Assembly (NCBI RefSeq): GCF_001540865.1
Contig: NC_033630.1
Span: 2,552,386 to 2,616,385, forward strand
Origin: Ananas comosus
Lineage: Eukaryota > Streptophyta > Magnoliopsida > Poales > Bromeliaceae
Reading direction: 5' to 3'
DNA length: 64,000 nt
Below are positions 12,262 through 24,648 of the stretch, piece after piece. The translations under genes and the position numbers were made by a program. Positions within the stretch are counted from its first letter, which is position 1. Every line of letters starts with the position of its first letter. The notes under the pieces were generated by a model. The model was not told the origin of the DNA, searched no databases, and saw only the letters and a list, made by a program, of their open reading frames with translations.

Positions 12262-14756
12262 ATGCTCGCCACCGCACGCTGCGTACTTCTCCCTCGTCCC
12301 CACTTCTCCACCATCGCCCCCACTCTCCTCCCTCGCCGAGCTCGCCGCGTTGGTCCTCTCCACCCCCGACCCCTCAACCAAATCCCGCCTCTCCCACCTC
12401 GCCTTCTCCCGCTGGCTCCGCCTCCGCCTCCCAGTCGGCGCAGCCCCCCCTCCCCTTCGCCCCGCGCGTCCCCCGAATCCCCCCTTAGTGCTCCCCGCCA
12501 CCATCTCTCTCTCTTTCGCCTTTTTTTGGTTCTTCGTTGAGGACTCTTATCGAACGGGTTGTGGGCGTGTAGGTGTCGCCCAAGGAGGTGCCCACGCACA
12601 AGAATTCCGGGTTGCCGCTTAACGCCTACATGCTCCACAACCTGGCGCACGTGGAGCTCAACGCCATCGACCTCGCGTGGGACACCGTGGCGCGGTTCGC
12701 GCCGCTCCGCGACGTGCTCGGCGACGAGTTCTTCGCCGACTTCGCCCGCGTGGCCGACGACGAGAGCCGCCACTTCGCCTGGTGCTCCCAGAGGCTTGCC
12801 GAGCTCGGATTCAGGTGAGAAGCTACTATTTTTGCTGGAACAGATTAGGTGTTTGGATTGAAAAATCATTGTAGTTTGATGTTTTGCTTTCCATTTATTT
12901 GAAACTTAATTAATCTAGCTTATATATATTGAAAAATTAATTTGCTTTCCGGGCCACCTAAGTTAAAGTGGTGGAGGGAAAGCTTGGTGTTCTTTTCCAT
13001 TTTGAGCCAAATTAACTTCGTAAGGTTTTTTTTTTTTTTCTTTTTTCCTTTTAGTGCAATGTTCAAACAATAGTGTTTATCTTTTCCATCAAGTTGAATA
13101 TCCGTGTTGATATTCGCATGAAATAGAATGATAAGCTTGGTCATGGAGGTACTGTTGGCAAGTTGAATTTCGTGATCCTACGCTCTATCAATTAATGGAG
13201 TGAGAAGATGGATTTGAATTTATTATTGAGTGCTTAAGCTGTATCTATTATACAGTTGGAGAGTAATTTGGTTGTTGAAGTTGACCTTGTAATAATCTCT
13301 ATGCTTCATCGGATTCAAATTAATGATACATTAGATCAGGTTTGATATTTAAACATGTCGGTCAATTCGTGATGTCCATGTACCCATATGTTATAGTGTG
13401 TATTTGATTTCCTGCTGCATTAAGTATCCTGGAATTATCAAAACCTATTTTTTGGTATTGTGTGAGGTTTAACTTCGATATTTTTGTTGACGCCCTGCTT
13501 GCAAAACTGGTTCATGATTTTATCACGCAATAGTATGCATTTAGACTACATCTCTGAAAGTTTAACGCTAGTCGTCAACAGCTATGGAGATATGCCTGCT
13601 CATAACCTTCTGTGGAGGGAGTGCGAGAAATCCTCTGGAGATGTATCTGCACGCTTGGCAGTGATTCCTCTAGTTCAGGTGCGTCCAATCTACCAAAGAA
13701 ATTGAAAAAAGAAGAAGAAGAAGATACATCATCAGTTAAATCTCTGTCCTTCTTCATAGTCTACCTACTTCTGTTTCGTTTCATTTCTTCATTTAGGTTT
13801 CTCTCACAACTTTCGACCGATTTTGGTGAATATATTAATTTAATTAGTCTAAAATAAAATGAGTACTGCAACAAATGGTTGGTGATTATCAGAACTTTCT
13901 TAGGAGGCTAGAGGGCTTGATGCGGGGCCCAGACTCGTGCAAAAGCTGATTGGTTTTGGGGACCATAGGTCTTCAGACATTGTAGCCAAGATCGCGGAGG
14001 AAGAAGTCGCTCATGTTGCGGTCGGCGTATACTGGTTTGCCCAAGTATGCCAGAAGATGGGTCGAATTCCTTGTCATACTTTTAAAGGTAGGATCATCTC
14101 TAATTTACACAAGTACAACTTTTGAGGCAATAACGGAACTTCTAATTTACATACCCTTTGCACTTATTTAGACCTGTTGGACGAGTATGGCGTTGAGTTG
14201 AAAGGCCCATTCAACTATTCAGCTCGTGATGAAGCTGGTATACCTCGCGACTGGTAAGGCGGTTTCTATGTGGGAAATGTTAGGAATTATGATAATTTAG
14301 AGTTAATTGCTTGAACGGTCCCAACCTTTTAGCATAGATTCGGTTTGTTACAATTGAATCCCTAAGCAACTTATTGCATGTCTCATATGGTAAAGATTGC
14401 AATAAAATGCAAAGGTTAGGAATCCGATTGTAACAATTGAAAGGCTGGGGATCAAGCTGTAGCCTCCTAGAAAGGTTAGGAATGTGTGGCGAAATTTACC
14501 TCAAAACTTATTTTTGTAGATTAATAGGGTTCCGCCTCCATTTCAGGTATGATGGTACATCTAGAAGGCAATTCGAAAGTGAGCTTTCCAAGGTTCGATC
14601 CACGAATCTACTTTTTCACTTTTCCTCTTTAATATCGACCAGCGTTTCCGGCTCATAGCTGTTGTGCATGGCGTAACCGTTTGATTTCCGCAGGTGCATG
14701 AGAGATTGGCTTGCATTGTCGCCATGGAGAAAGAGAACTCGAGCTTGAATGGCTAA
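12262..14756 (+). CDS. DUF455 ferritin-like diiron protein (At1g06240-like), with N-terminal frame conflict
   Basis: Exons: first exon to 12487, then 12573-12814, 13582-13678, 13904-14087, 14172-14253, 14547-14592 and 14694-14756. The joined frame gives VSPKEVPTHKNSGLPLNAYM ... ending in ENSSLNG. Diiron ligands expected of a ferritin-like four-helix bundle are visible: Glu in AHVELNAIDLAWD, ExxH in DDESRHFAW, Glu in EARGLDAG, and ExxH in EEEVAHVAVG. Bacterial DUF455 proteins share this fold; the substrate is unknown. The only good ATG (12262, MLATARCVLLPRPHFST, like a mitochondrial presequence) is in a different frame from the conserved part of exon 1 (LAALVLSTPDPSTKSRLSHL). The two meet only if one base is skipped between about 12300 and 12350, so either an indel or an assembly error is present. 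The first intron (12488-12572) has a weak TTA|GTGCTC donor. Confidence 0.82.
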
Positions 14757-15941
14757 TTTACTGTCCTTGAAATACGATCCGCAAGCAATTTTGTTTTCTT
14801 CCGTTAAAATTGTTTGATGACTTGTTGTATATGCTGTTATACAAGTCACAAAAATTCATAATTTCCATAACTGACGGGCAGAGCCGAAACTTTTGGGGTT
14901 TCATTAAACTTCATACTAAAAAAATAAAATGGGTCAATACAAATGTTGAGAACAGTGATCAGTGCGCGCACAAGTTGTTTCCAAGCCTCTTTGTTCGTCG
15001 TTGCTTGCCTGCAGGTTAATGCAAATTTCAGCTTCAGCAAGAAGCTGATTCTTGACATATAAAACTGCGTGCTCTTTTGCTGCACTGAGAGCCTTTTATT
15101 AGTGAAGGAGTGCATTATCACTCGGGCTGTTTTTATCCACTTTGACTCTGTTTTCCCAAATTAAGATGTTTTGGCATCTCCGTGCTTGGTGCTTCTTCTC
15201 CGCTACGAAAAGCAGCAACCAAGATTTTTTACTAATAAAAGCCCATTTCGTGCTTGTATCAGTAAGCTGTAAGCTGAAATGAGAGTTTGGTCGCTAAAAA
15301 TGGAGGCTCATAGTTGGATACTTCATATTTTGGTTGCAGTACTGGGACCTTGCTCTTATCTTCGAAGGACTTGGAATAAGAAAAATTGTATCTCTACTCA
15401 AACATATCTTTCCCGGAAACTCCGAATTTCTTCAAATGTGAAATGAAATACAATATACCGCAGCAGCAACACCAACCTTGTTTAGTTGGATTCATAACAG
15501 ATGGGATTTGGTGAGCGACGCATGGCACGTACGCTGATTTTGAACTCTACAAGTTCCGTATAGTTTATTTTTAAATGGATAAATTTTAATTCGCTCTCGT
15601 GACTTAGCTTATTTTAATTTTGCCACCATGTGATTCAAAAAAATTGGACTTAACTACTATGCAGTTGTATTTCTTATTTTATCCAAAAAATTTATTTTCA
15701 AATAGAATAACAAAGTAAATTTTTTCATGTATGTTTTGAACCACATAACGATACAAAAAAAAAGAAAGAAAAAAAAGCCGAATCATAAGATATTTACAGG
15801 AAGTTCAAATAAAAGTGAGCTTATCCCTTTTCTTTTAATTCATCAAATCCCATCCAATATCCGAATTTTAATTAACATTTTCTGCTTATTAGATGACGCA
15901 TCAGGATACGCCTCAATTTTCAATGGCAGTAACATTTTGAG
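14757..15941. other. Intergenic spacer
   Basis: 3' UTR of the DUF455 gene for the first few hundred bases, then AT-rich DNA. I see no gene here; open frames are short and have no recognisable motifs. Confidence 0.5.
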
Positions 15942-16208
15942 GGACAAAAATTTAGTGGGCATCCGTGTCCAAACAATTTGTTTGGGCACGGAGCCGGATG
16001 GGCGCCGCGTGTGTACGGGCGCCCATCACCACTGCCCCTTTCCCCTTTTTCTCTCTCTCTTTCTAAAAATGGAGCCCATCATTATGATTATTATTATTAT
16101 TATTATTTTTTTCTGAGAGTTGCGGTGGGCGCTGCACACCAAGCGGCATCCATCGGCATTGTCTCCAAACAAAATTGTTTGGAAACGATGCCCACCAAAT
16201 TTTTGTCC
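15942..16208. mobile_element. Inverted-repeat MITE, Mutator-like
   Basis: A 267-bp element with imperfect terminal inverted repeats of about 80 bp. The left end begins GGACAAAAATTTAGTGGGC and the complement of the right end begins GGACAAAAATTTGGTGGGC; both arms then carry a CCAAACAATTTGTTTGG-like palindrome. An (ATT)n run lies in the loop. The flanks ATTTTGAG and GTTTTGAG may be a decayed target duplication of 8-9 bp. Confidence 0.65.
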
Positions 16209-16468
16209 TGTTTTGAGTGTTTGACCGAACCTCTCCTCTTCCCCGCCGTGTGTTATTATTATCTTAATAATTTTAATAACAAATAACAAACAAGCAAAAG
16301 GATAAAATAAAATACACGCAGCCGTTGAGAAAAAGCGCACGAAAACAGGAAAAAACGTGTTAGTTTAGGGCAAGAAAGATCCCCAGAAGCATCCCACCCA
16401 AACCCCACCCACTCTGGACATAAAACCTCCCATCCATCCATCACCCATCATCAGTGATAGATATAAGA

Positions 16469-16471
<3 letters not shown>

Positions 16472-16511
<40 letters not shown>
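16472..16511. repeat. (GA)n microsatellite in the TAXIMIN leader
   Basis: About 20 GA units end only about 18 bp before the start codon at 16529, so they lie in the 5' UTR or at the core promoter. GA runs in plant promoters can be bound by BBR/BPC proteins. Confidence 0.85.
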
Positions 16512-16513
<2 letters not shown>

Positions 16514-16528
16514 GCAGACCCGTGGACG

Positions 16529-16917
16529 ATGTGTTGCAGTGGCGAGTGCCGGCCCCTGGGGTGGCTTCTCGGCCTCCCCTTCGCCTTCCTCTCCCTCCTC
16601 GTCTCCCTCGTCGGCGTCATCGTCTGGATCGTCGGGTAAGTAAAATCATATAAAGCATCGTTCTTCGACAGCTTCATATATTATTATCATTATTATTATT
16701 TTTTTTGTCAGAAAAAGAGTATCTATATTATATTATTTATTATTATCTTTTATATGTATGTATGAATGTATGTATGTATGTATGTATGTATAGGTTGCTT
16801 CTATCGTGCATTTGCCCGTGTTGCTTGTGCGTGACGATATTGGTGGAGGTGGCGATCGAGCTCATCAAGGCCCCGCTCCATGTCATGGAGTGGTTCACCT
16901 CTCAGATCCCTTGTTGA
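16529..16917 (+). CDS. TAXIMIN-type cysteine-rich signalling peptide
   Basis: Two exons, 16529-16635 and 16794-16917 (stop TGA), encode a 76-residue peptide. It starts [18 protein letters not shown], has a long hydrophobic stretch (residues about 12-40), a Cys cluster ([14 protein letters not shown]) and ends in [12 protein letters not shown]. This is nearly the whole conserved TAXIMIN sequence, a small plant peptide family first described from Taxus and present as TAX1 and TAX2 in Arabidopsis, linked to organ separation and metabolic regulation. It is thought to enter the secretory route, although the hydrophobic segment could also be a membrane anchor. The intron splits a Gly codon in front of the Cys cluster. 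Length matches the family, and no residue is missing. Confidence 0.93.
16753..16791 (+). repeat. (TATG)n microsatellite abutting the TAXIMIN splice acceptor
   Basis: About ten TATG/TGTA units run up to the TATAG acceptor at 16793, in the place where a polypyrimidine tract would normally be. Length changes here would alter the distance from branch point to acceptor. Confidence 0.8.
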
Positions 16918-18319
16918 TAATTAATAATCCTTACTAGTAGTTCATTTATATACACTCCTTATTTTGTTTGGATTAGAGTTTTGTGTTAATTTGTATTCAT
17001 ATTCAACCTTGTTTGGATCACCACCTAAAGTATGTTTTCCCTCTGTTCGTTCGCCTCTCTTTTCTAGGGTTCTCAACTCAGATGATTCGATTCTTTTGTA
17101 CTGTTTTTTTTTTTTTTGCTTCTTTTCCTTTTTCCTTTCTGATTGTGGGTTTGCCTGGGAATTTGGTAGGAATTGCTTGCGTGGAATAATTCCCTCTGTT
17201 TGTTCGTTTGGTGTGTTTGCTTGGGAATTTGGTATGACTACTAATACTCAAAAAACGAATACTTAATTTTGATTTTGGGTTTAACTATGATTCGAATCAC
17301 AACCCAAAAATATTTTATATATATGAATGCAGAGTAAGACTTTTACAACCCGAATCCAACCTGATTACAAACAAACCTGCCAAATTAATGTAATGTAACT
17401 CTTTGTATTTAAATTCTAATCCCAACCTCTTTCCATTTATTCACTTTGATCCCCTAATCTCTTCTTCTATGTACACACCAGTTGTGTCAAACCCAATCTC
17501 AGGACCCTCAACATTGTCCTTCACTTCCATGATCATCTCAACCTTGCACACGATACTTACTGTTTCTTTTAAAATGTGCGATGTTCTCAATGTTTAGTTA
17601 GGCATGTCACCAAATTTCTCAAAATAACTAGAACATTCAATATCGGAATTGATCGAGAGCTGTTAGGCACGGCATAGTCCGTCAAAATTAACGAAAACAT
17701 CTTCATGATATGGAGCTAACTGCTACCAAATATAATCGTTAAAGACCTATAATACCAAAGAAAAGAACAAAGGTAAAGATTAGAAACCAACAGTGCAGTT
17801 AATTAACCCAAGCTTCTTCATATACGTCTAGGTGCAAGATCGAGCCAAAACGGCAAAACCAGGATTAAAGCTCAGAATCAAAAAAACCCTGTTTGACGCA
17901 TTTCTAGGACCTGTTTTTGTTTTTTGTTTTTTTTTTTTTTAAGTGTAAACACAAGAGGCGTTTCGTACCAAAACAAGTCTCTGATTTTTAAAAATTTGTG
18001 CGCATTTAACACACGCAACACTCCCAGTCACATGTCAGCGTGTCGATTGTATGGGGTTGTGATTGCATTATAATTTTAAAAAGTCTATACATATTCAAAT
18101 TTATTATTTAATTTATGTATTTAAATTTAATTGTTATAGTTGAAATTTTATAAGAAGAGTCAATTGTAGAACAGCTAATTTAAGTGTTGATTTCGAATTG
18201 CTTATGTATTAAATAGAAATTAGAATTCTAGCCTGTAAATAATACGACCGGTTTCTTCACCTGAAAGCTTAATTTTTTGTGTTGGGTTTGAGCCTTAATT
18301 TTAACATAGTATTAGATTC
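16918..18319. other. Intergenic spacer after the TAXIMIN gene
   Basis: Short 3' UTR followed by AT-rich sequence with T-runs near 17105 and 17920. No gene or clear repeat structure is visible. Confidence 0.45.
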
Positions 18320-18331
18320 GGTTCACAGCTT

Positions 18332-18507
18332 CTTTTTTTTCTTTTTTTTTTTCTTTTTTTTTGAGAGAGATAGATAGCACGCTACCTGCTTCATTTATTT
18401 TATTAAGAAATAAATTTAGCTGAAAATGTGAATCAATTAGGATTCGAACTTGGGACCTTGGGTACCAACCACCAAGCCCTTTGCCACTTGTTCTAAGGAC
18501 GGTCGGT
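18332..18507 (-). mobile_element. tRNA-derived SINE, full length, with 12-bp target duplication
   Basis: Read on the minus strand, the element starts at 18507 and carries a pol III A box (TGGCAAAGGG, 18477-18486) and B box (GTTCGAATCC, 18440-18449). It ends with GAAGCAGGTAGCGTGCTATC, a CT-rich stretch and poly(A) (poly(T) on the plus strand). GGTTCACAGCTT occurs directly at 18320-18331 and 18508-18519. At 176 bp it is a complete SINE insertion. Confidence 0.85.
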
Positions 18508-18825
18508 GGTTCACAGCTTTTTTGGTGTCCTGTTTTTTATCGTGCTTCACTTTTCGGTTCTTGCCATCCAGTTTTACCCCACTTCACCTCATCGATTCGT
18601 TAGTAATACACTTGTATATTTGGATGCAACTTCTTAACTATGAGGTTGAACACTTTTTTATTTTGATTACACCAATAGTTGATTCACTTTTTACACTTGA
18701 GTTTTGAATTTATTATAAAATTTATCAAGTTGGTATAAAATAAATGGTCAAAATATAATTATCCTAAAAATAAGGGATATGATTCTTAAATTCAAAAGCG
18801 GGTAAAACGCTATCCGCTTATTGTT

Positions 18826-18933
18826 TTTTTTTAGAGTTAGGTAGCACGCTGCCCGCTTCGTTTATTTTATTTACAAATAAATTTAGGATTCAAATTTGAG
18901 ATCTCGTCTACCAACCACCAAACCCTTTGCCAC
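18826..18933 (-). mobile_element. SINE of the same family, 5'-truncated, 21-bp target duplication
   Basis: Minus-strand copy of the SINE at 18332-18507, keeping the region from near the A box to the poly(A) tail, with a shared GAAGCGGGCAGCGTGCTACC tail. The flanks at 18805-18825 and 18934-18954 are a 21-bp direct repeat with one mismatch (core CCGCTTATTGTT). Confidence 0.8.
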
Positions 18934-19016
18934 AAACGCTACCCGCTTATTGTTAAAAGTGAACTTAGCTACGTATCTAAAACAATTAGGCCTAAAAAAA
19001 GTAAGAGAAAAAACAA

Positions 19017-19077
19017 ATAATAATAATAATAATAATAATAGTATTATTATTATTATTATTATTATTATAATAATAGT
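19017..19077. repeat. (AAT)n followed by (ATT)n microsatellite
   Basis: A run of AAT units turns into ATT units at about 19041, giving a perfect foldback of roughly 25 bp per arm. Confidence 0.85.
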
Positions 19078-19129
19078 AGAGGGTGACATCAGAATATTTG
19101 CCAATATCTCATAAGGTACTTTTGATCGT

Positions 19130-20129
19130 TGGTGATGACCGCCACAGTATCTGATATATGCTTTTTAAAAATTATATTGTCCCTTTCTAGATTATCGGAG
19201 TTAAAAATCTTGATTTATAAATTATTTTTATTAAAAATTTAATCAATTTTAATTTTTTTACACCGTTAACTCAAAATCACTCCATATTGGTAGTTAAAGA
19301 TGTGAATTTTAAGACATTTTGATCATAAGGTGTATAATGTCAAAATATTATAAAAATCAGTATCTAAAATGTTTAAATAATCTAAATTATGTTTAACAGT
19401 AAAGATCGTTGATTCAAAAGATCTAATATCGAAAATGACTCCTAAGTTAGAAAGTGATCGTACTCATAATAATATAATATCCAAACTTTTATATATATAT
19501 AATAAAGTTCGTCAAGCGGGCATAAAGTGAACAGTTAAAATCGAACGATGTCTTAAAAATGAATAATCAAATATTTTGATTTAAGATCAGAGTTATTAAT
19601 CTTTATCTAGATAAAAAATAAATTTTTTTATCAAAAATTCAACCGATTCTGATTTTTTTACACCATTAAATTACTATATATTTTCAACTATACCATATTC
19701 ACAACTACATCCAACTAAATAATTCCTTAGTCTGAATTAGCTAAGGACTTAATATTTAGTATCTGATGTCTCAAATTCATAATTAAATTATTTTATATTT
19801 TTAACTAAATTTATTTTTAAAAAATAAACGAAATGTATAACGTGTTATCTTTTTTTGAAAAAAAAAAAAAATCCCAAAGCATTAATTAATTGGAACTTAG
19901 CTCCCATTATTGTGCACGCCCAAATATCCATATGCCCACCGTCTTGTGCTGTTGTGCATGTGATTCTGAAGGTGCAGTTGCAACAAATAACAGTAAAAAT
20001 TTAAATAACAAGAGTTTGTGGGCTCAATAAATAACTCCCCTCACCACTTAGAAAGGAAAAGTGTTCATGAGCCCATCGTGACAGGAAATGGAATAAAGAG
20101 AGTTTATATAATAGAAAAAAAAAATTTAC
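19130..20129. other. Degenerate inverted/direct repeat DNA and GDSL-A promoter
   Basis: Two diverged direct copies of an AT-rich segment ending in TTTTTTACACC(G/A)TTAA lie at about 19195-19265 and 19585-19670. The same ACACCGTTAA ending recurs near 39670 and 43125, so this is probably an old MITE family. The last 200 bp are the promoter of GDSL copy A. Confidence 0.4.
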
Positions 20130-20136
20130 TATAAAA
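20130..20136 (+). promoter_or_regulatory. TATA box of GDSL copy A
   Basis: TATAAAA lies 56 bp ahead of the ATG at 20192, which leaves a leader of about 30 bases. Confidence 0.6.
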
Positions 20137-20191
20137 AGGAGGTCCAAATTCTCTCCTTACAACTTTAGCTCAGCACTTGAGCTCAAAAAAT

Positions 20192-23100
20192 ATGGTTCTC
20201 TCTTTCCCCTCTCTTCCCACAAAATGCTCACTTTTCGTCGTCCTTCACATTTTATTCTTCAATTTTTCGTACTCTGAGCGTTACGATGCGATATTCAGCT
20301 TCGGGGATTCTCTCTCCGACGCCGGTAACCTCCTCACTAAGGGTGTCCCTCCCGAACTCACCACCGCCCGCCGACCCTATGGCATGACCTTCTTCGGGCG
20401 CCCAACTGGTCGCTGCTCTGACGGCCGTCTAATCATCGACTTTCTAGGTATATGTTAAAGCTCATTATCGTACAATAAATAGCATAAGGAATCTCATTCA
20501 CGGGTACGTACTTGTTTATGTTTATATAGCTGAGGAATTCGGGTTGCCACTGCCACCACCATCGCAAGCTCGCGGGCAAAACTTCCGTAAGGGAGCGAAT
20601 TTCGCCGTGACGGGCGCCACCGCGCTTGACAACGACTTCTTCAAGGCGAGGGGCCTCGATGGTAAGATATGGAACAGCGGATCGTTGAGCACCGAGCTCC
20701 AGTGGTTCGAGTCGGTGAAGCCGTCTCTTTGCAGCACACAAAAAGGTACAGTCATGTATCATTCATAACTGTCTAGTACAATTGGTTGATATATTGTTGT
20801 TGAAAGTTACTTCTCTTAAACTTAGAGAGGTACGTATATGAATTTGAATGTAGATTGTAAGGACTATTTTGGTAAGTCTCTCTTCATGGTCGGAGAATTC
20901 GGAGGGAATGATTACAATGCGGCGATATTCTCTGGCCGACGGATGACTGAGGTGATGAGCTACGTGCCGCAGGTTGTCGACGCCATTTTGAAGGGTGTTG
21001 AGGTATGTGCGAAGTAAAAGAATGTACCTTAAGTACTGCAGCGTTTAAGTGTTTGATTGACTTAGCTTCTGCTACTATTTCTTTTATTACTAGCGAATAA
21101 GAAACGTAGCATTTTACAAATAAAAAGAAAATTTATTACTTAGTCGCTTGTTAATGAGTCAAAATGGACTTTTGGACTGCCAAGTGTGTACGTACGTACA
21201 TGCTGAAACTCTTAATGGAGTCTTTATTTTGAGCTTCACTGAGAAGCTATATCAGTTAGTAACTAGATTTTCATAAGAATCACTAATAGCTTTTTCAAAT
21301 AGCTTTATATATGGCCCTATTTTCTCCTGTCGTAGGGTAACGTTATGCGAGTAAGTACTCTCTGATTATGTTATTAGAAGGTACATGTATTATATTGAAA
21401 TTTCCCAAACAACTTCTCTTTGCATATATATATATATGCCTTTGAGGCTCATCATTTCATTCATGCTTCCCGCTGCAGCAGAAGCTTTAGACTATTGCTG
21501 CTAAAAGTAAAATCAGAATCAAAGCTAAATAAATCACTTACATATACATATTTATAATTAATGAATGCAACAATAGATAGCAACTTTAAACTATAAACGA
21601 AGATTATAGTACCACTAAATTCGTTTCATTTAAACACGATTTTTTTTTTCTTTCAACTTGTACACACAGAGATTGATCAACCATGGAGCTAAGGATTTGG
21701 TGGTCCCAGGGGTTTTACCCATAGGATGCTTCCCTTTATACCTAACACTATACAATACAAGCAACAAAGGGGACTACAACCCTAGGACAGGGTGTTTAAA
21801 GAGGTTCAACACTTTATCTTTTCACCACAACATGGTGCTTCGCATAGAAGTAGAGAAGCTACAAAGGAAATACCCAGGAACGAGGATAATATATGGGGAC
21901 TATTTTACACCCACCATGCAATTTGTGCTCACTCCTAAAAGATTCGGTCGGTGAGCTATCCTTTTTGCTTTTGCTTTACATGCTTGCATGAATTAATTAA
22001 ACAAATATAGCGTTACTAGTGATCAATTGCGGTTTAAAAAGATTGCACGCATGCATGTGTGTGGGGATTTACATAACGACACAATTATGCATTAAATTAT
22101 TATAAGATTAATTTGTTAATTACTACATATGTACCAAGTCCAATGGTTATTATATATATTTATGTGTCTCTTTACTTTTGATTTTAATAGGTTGTCTGAA
22201 ATTAATTATAATTTTCTTAGTACTCACTTTACTTTTACCTTCTTAAATGTATATTTAGTTACTATTGTATATCAAAAGAAAAAAACAATTATTCAGGGAA
22301 AAAGAGTCGAGCTATGATGTTGTTAGTGGCACTAAACAGTTTGTACTATTGGCTCTTTTGTGAGGCATCTGATATGACGATCAACACTATCAAATATGGT
22401 CATTTGAATATTATAGAAATTAAATTTTATAATTTTTGAAAATTATTTTCTTAGCTATCAACTCATCTATAAACAGTCAAAATTAACATAAAAAAAAATG
22501 AAATTCACTATCTAGAAAATTCAAATGCTTTAAATCATATTTAAAGATGTTAATCTTTGAAACAAACGCCTTAACATTAGAAAAAAGGACTTAATAGCAC
22601 CCAAGAATCAATACTATTAATAGTATTAATTCCAGCCCGGCTCTATATATAATTATATATTAGGCACGTAAAACTTTATATTCAAAACCATAATTTTACC
22701 CTACAAAAGAAAAATCAAACCAACATAATTATATCAAAAATCCAAAAAACTAAATTAAATATTTTGGAGAGTGTCAATCGATGGAAACTCAACAATATAT
22801 ATTTTTCAGATAATTAGATTAGTCATTAATTTGGAAATTTCTCTAATTAATTACTCTCATGATGCAATACTATTCTATAAATTTTTTATATAAATAAATG
22901 AAGTGTCACAATTTTAAGTCCCCTCATAAATTGTGGATAAGATATAGCATGCATGCGAATAATGTAGAACATGTGATCTTCCTCTGTGACCAATTCACTC
23001 CGGAAATTGCAAAAATTTGTTGCTTGTACACATTTTTCCCAATAAGACACTGTGAACACTAAATTCACGTGTCACACTGGCATGTGTCGTTCAACAAACT

Positions 23101-23538
23101 AGATAAAAAAATTTATCACAAACTAGACCACCTCATCACTAAAATTATTATCTATCTATTTTCAAATTGATGCTTATAAAATTCTTGTATAAATTATCCA
23201 ATTATAAATTTCTCAACTATATCTAATATAGTACTTTTGTAAGGTACTATGAAATTACACTTCTCTTTTTGTCTACAATATTGGCTTATATATATGCTGA
23301 CATGACAGTTTCTTATAAGCTTTTTTTGAACTTCTATAATAATTATATATGTAATTAATGTACTACAGGATGTGTTGTGAGTGAATATATTTTTATTTTA
23401 TTTTGTATTACAGGATTTAGCGACGGGGCTTTGAAAGCGTGCTGTGGCGCCGGAGGACAAGGTTCGTACAACTTCAACTTTGACATCAAGTGCGGCGAGC
23501 GCGGGCTACGGCTTGTCCGAACCCCTCGACGCATGTGA
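20192..23538 (+). pseudogene. GDSL esterase/lipase copy A, frameshifted in the last exon
   Basis: Exons 20192-20447, 20530-20745, 20854-21002, 21670-21946 and 23414-23538. A signal peptide (residues 1-28) is followed by block I FSFGDSLSDAGN (catalytic Ser40), GANFAVTGATA, and block III GEFGGND (Asn176). In exon 5 the frame is lost after residue 330 at the GGG run 23503-23505: the expected [11 protein letters not shown] is found one base out of frame, and translation ends at TGA 23536-23538. The other frame stays open to TAG at 23631-23633 and contains SWDGIHLTE with the catalytic Asp and His. One missing G therefore removes two of three catalytic residues. Family members are secreted or cell-wall esterases acting on lipids or acyl esters. 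All earlier exons and splice sites look intact, so the lesion is recent or a sequencing error. Confidence 0.88.
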
Positions 23539-23633
23539 GTTGGGACGGGATCCACTTAACCGAAGCGGCTTATCGTTCCATAGCCAAAGGGTGGCTCAAC
23601 GGTCCCTACGCAGACCCGCCCATTCTCAGGTAG

Positions 23634-24648
23634 AGACCACGAAAACAGAAAATTCAAAAATTGCATGTGACGCACGATTGATTAGAAATAGAATCATGCT
23701 GGGCGTGTAACATAGAGATTGTTTTGCCCCGAGGACTCCATCAGAATATAGAGATTGTTTTGCGGGAATTGTTATTATTTCTTTTTGTAATACTCTAAAT
23801 TCCGTCTCAATGAATTTGAGCACTTTGTAATAGATGATTCATTTATCACTGTCAATTTGGAGTTCAGCTAGCTTGGGTTGGGTCCAACTTGAGTAATGGG
23901 TTGTGTTGGACCCAACCAGCCCGATATGAAGCGAATTCCGATCGAAGCTGAGCCCAATCCAATCTGAGCCATCGCAAGCTAACGCCGACGGGCCTGTTCA
24001 GCCCATAGTGCTGTTACCGAAGTGCTGTATCCTTAGCAGATTCAATCTACAACAAGATTAAGAAGCTTTGTATTGAAATTTTATTCGAATCGTATTTCTA
24101 CTCTCTGCTAAAAGTAGAAACAAAAGCGACGCCAAATACGCCCATATCCAGAACCAATGTCAAATGGTGCGAGTTAGGAAATTTAGTCCGGCCGGCCCGG
24201 ACCGGCCCGAAACATAACGAGCTCTCAAATCAATCACAAGATAATATAATATACAAGGAGGATAAAACCATCCAATTGCCCATGCATTACTTATTAAATA
24301 GGAAAAATCAGAGTAACCAACAGGGACAATTTGCTCAAATACACTTAAAATTTCAGGGAATTACAAGCGCGACGACGCCGATACAAACAAATACGAGTTT
24401 CAAAATTACAGAAACTCGGACCACACTTGAGAACTGATACAAACTTGCTGGGTTATACTTATGCCAACTATAATCACACTTGCTGGGGTCATCTACGGTG
24501 CACAACTGGTCATTCCTGGTAAACAAATCTGCAGAAATTTATTCTCACTCTTTTCAGCTTATCATTATATCCAATAATGCTAAGAACATGTAAATATGTA
24601 TGTTACACCTTCATGGAATATTAGTACGTAATGGGTGCAAATTTGGTC
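23634..24648. other. Convergent spacer between GDSL copies A and B
   Basis: Holds both 3' UTRs. A GC-richer patch at about 23870-24210 with repeated GGCCC/CCCAA motifs and CCGGCCGGCCCGGACCGG resembles the subterminal sequence of plant hAT-type elements, but I found no clear ends. Confidence 0.35.

Noticed and set aside
12147..12869. A 240-codon open frame on the minus strand over the DUF455 first exons.
   Set aside because: It is the shadow of GC-rich plus-strand exons, with Gly/Arg-rich translation and no domain; the plus-strand exons carry the conserved protein.
16026..16340. A minus-strand open frame of about 100 codons near 16.1 kb.
   Set aside because: It crosses an (ATT)n run inside a MITE and has low-complexity translation (poly-Ile).
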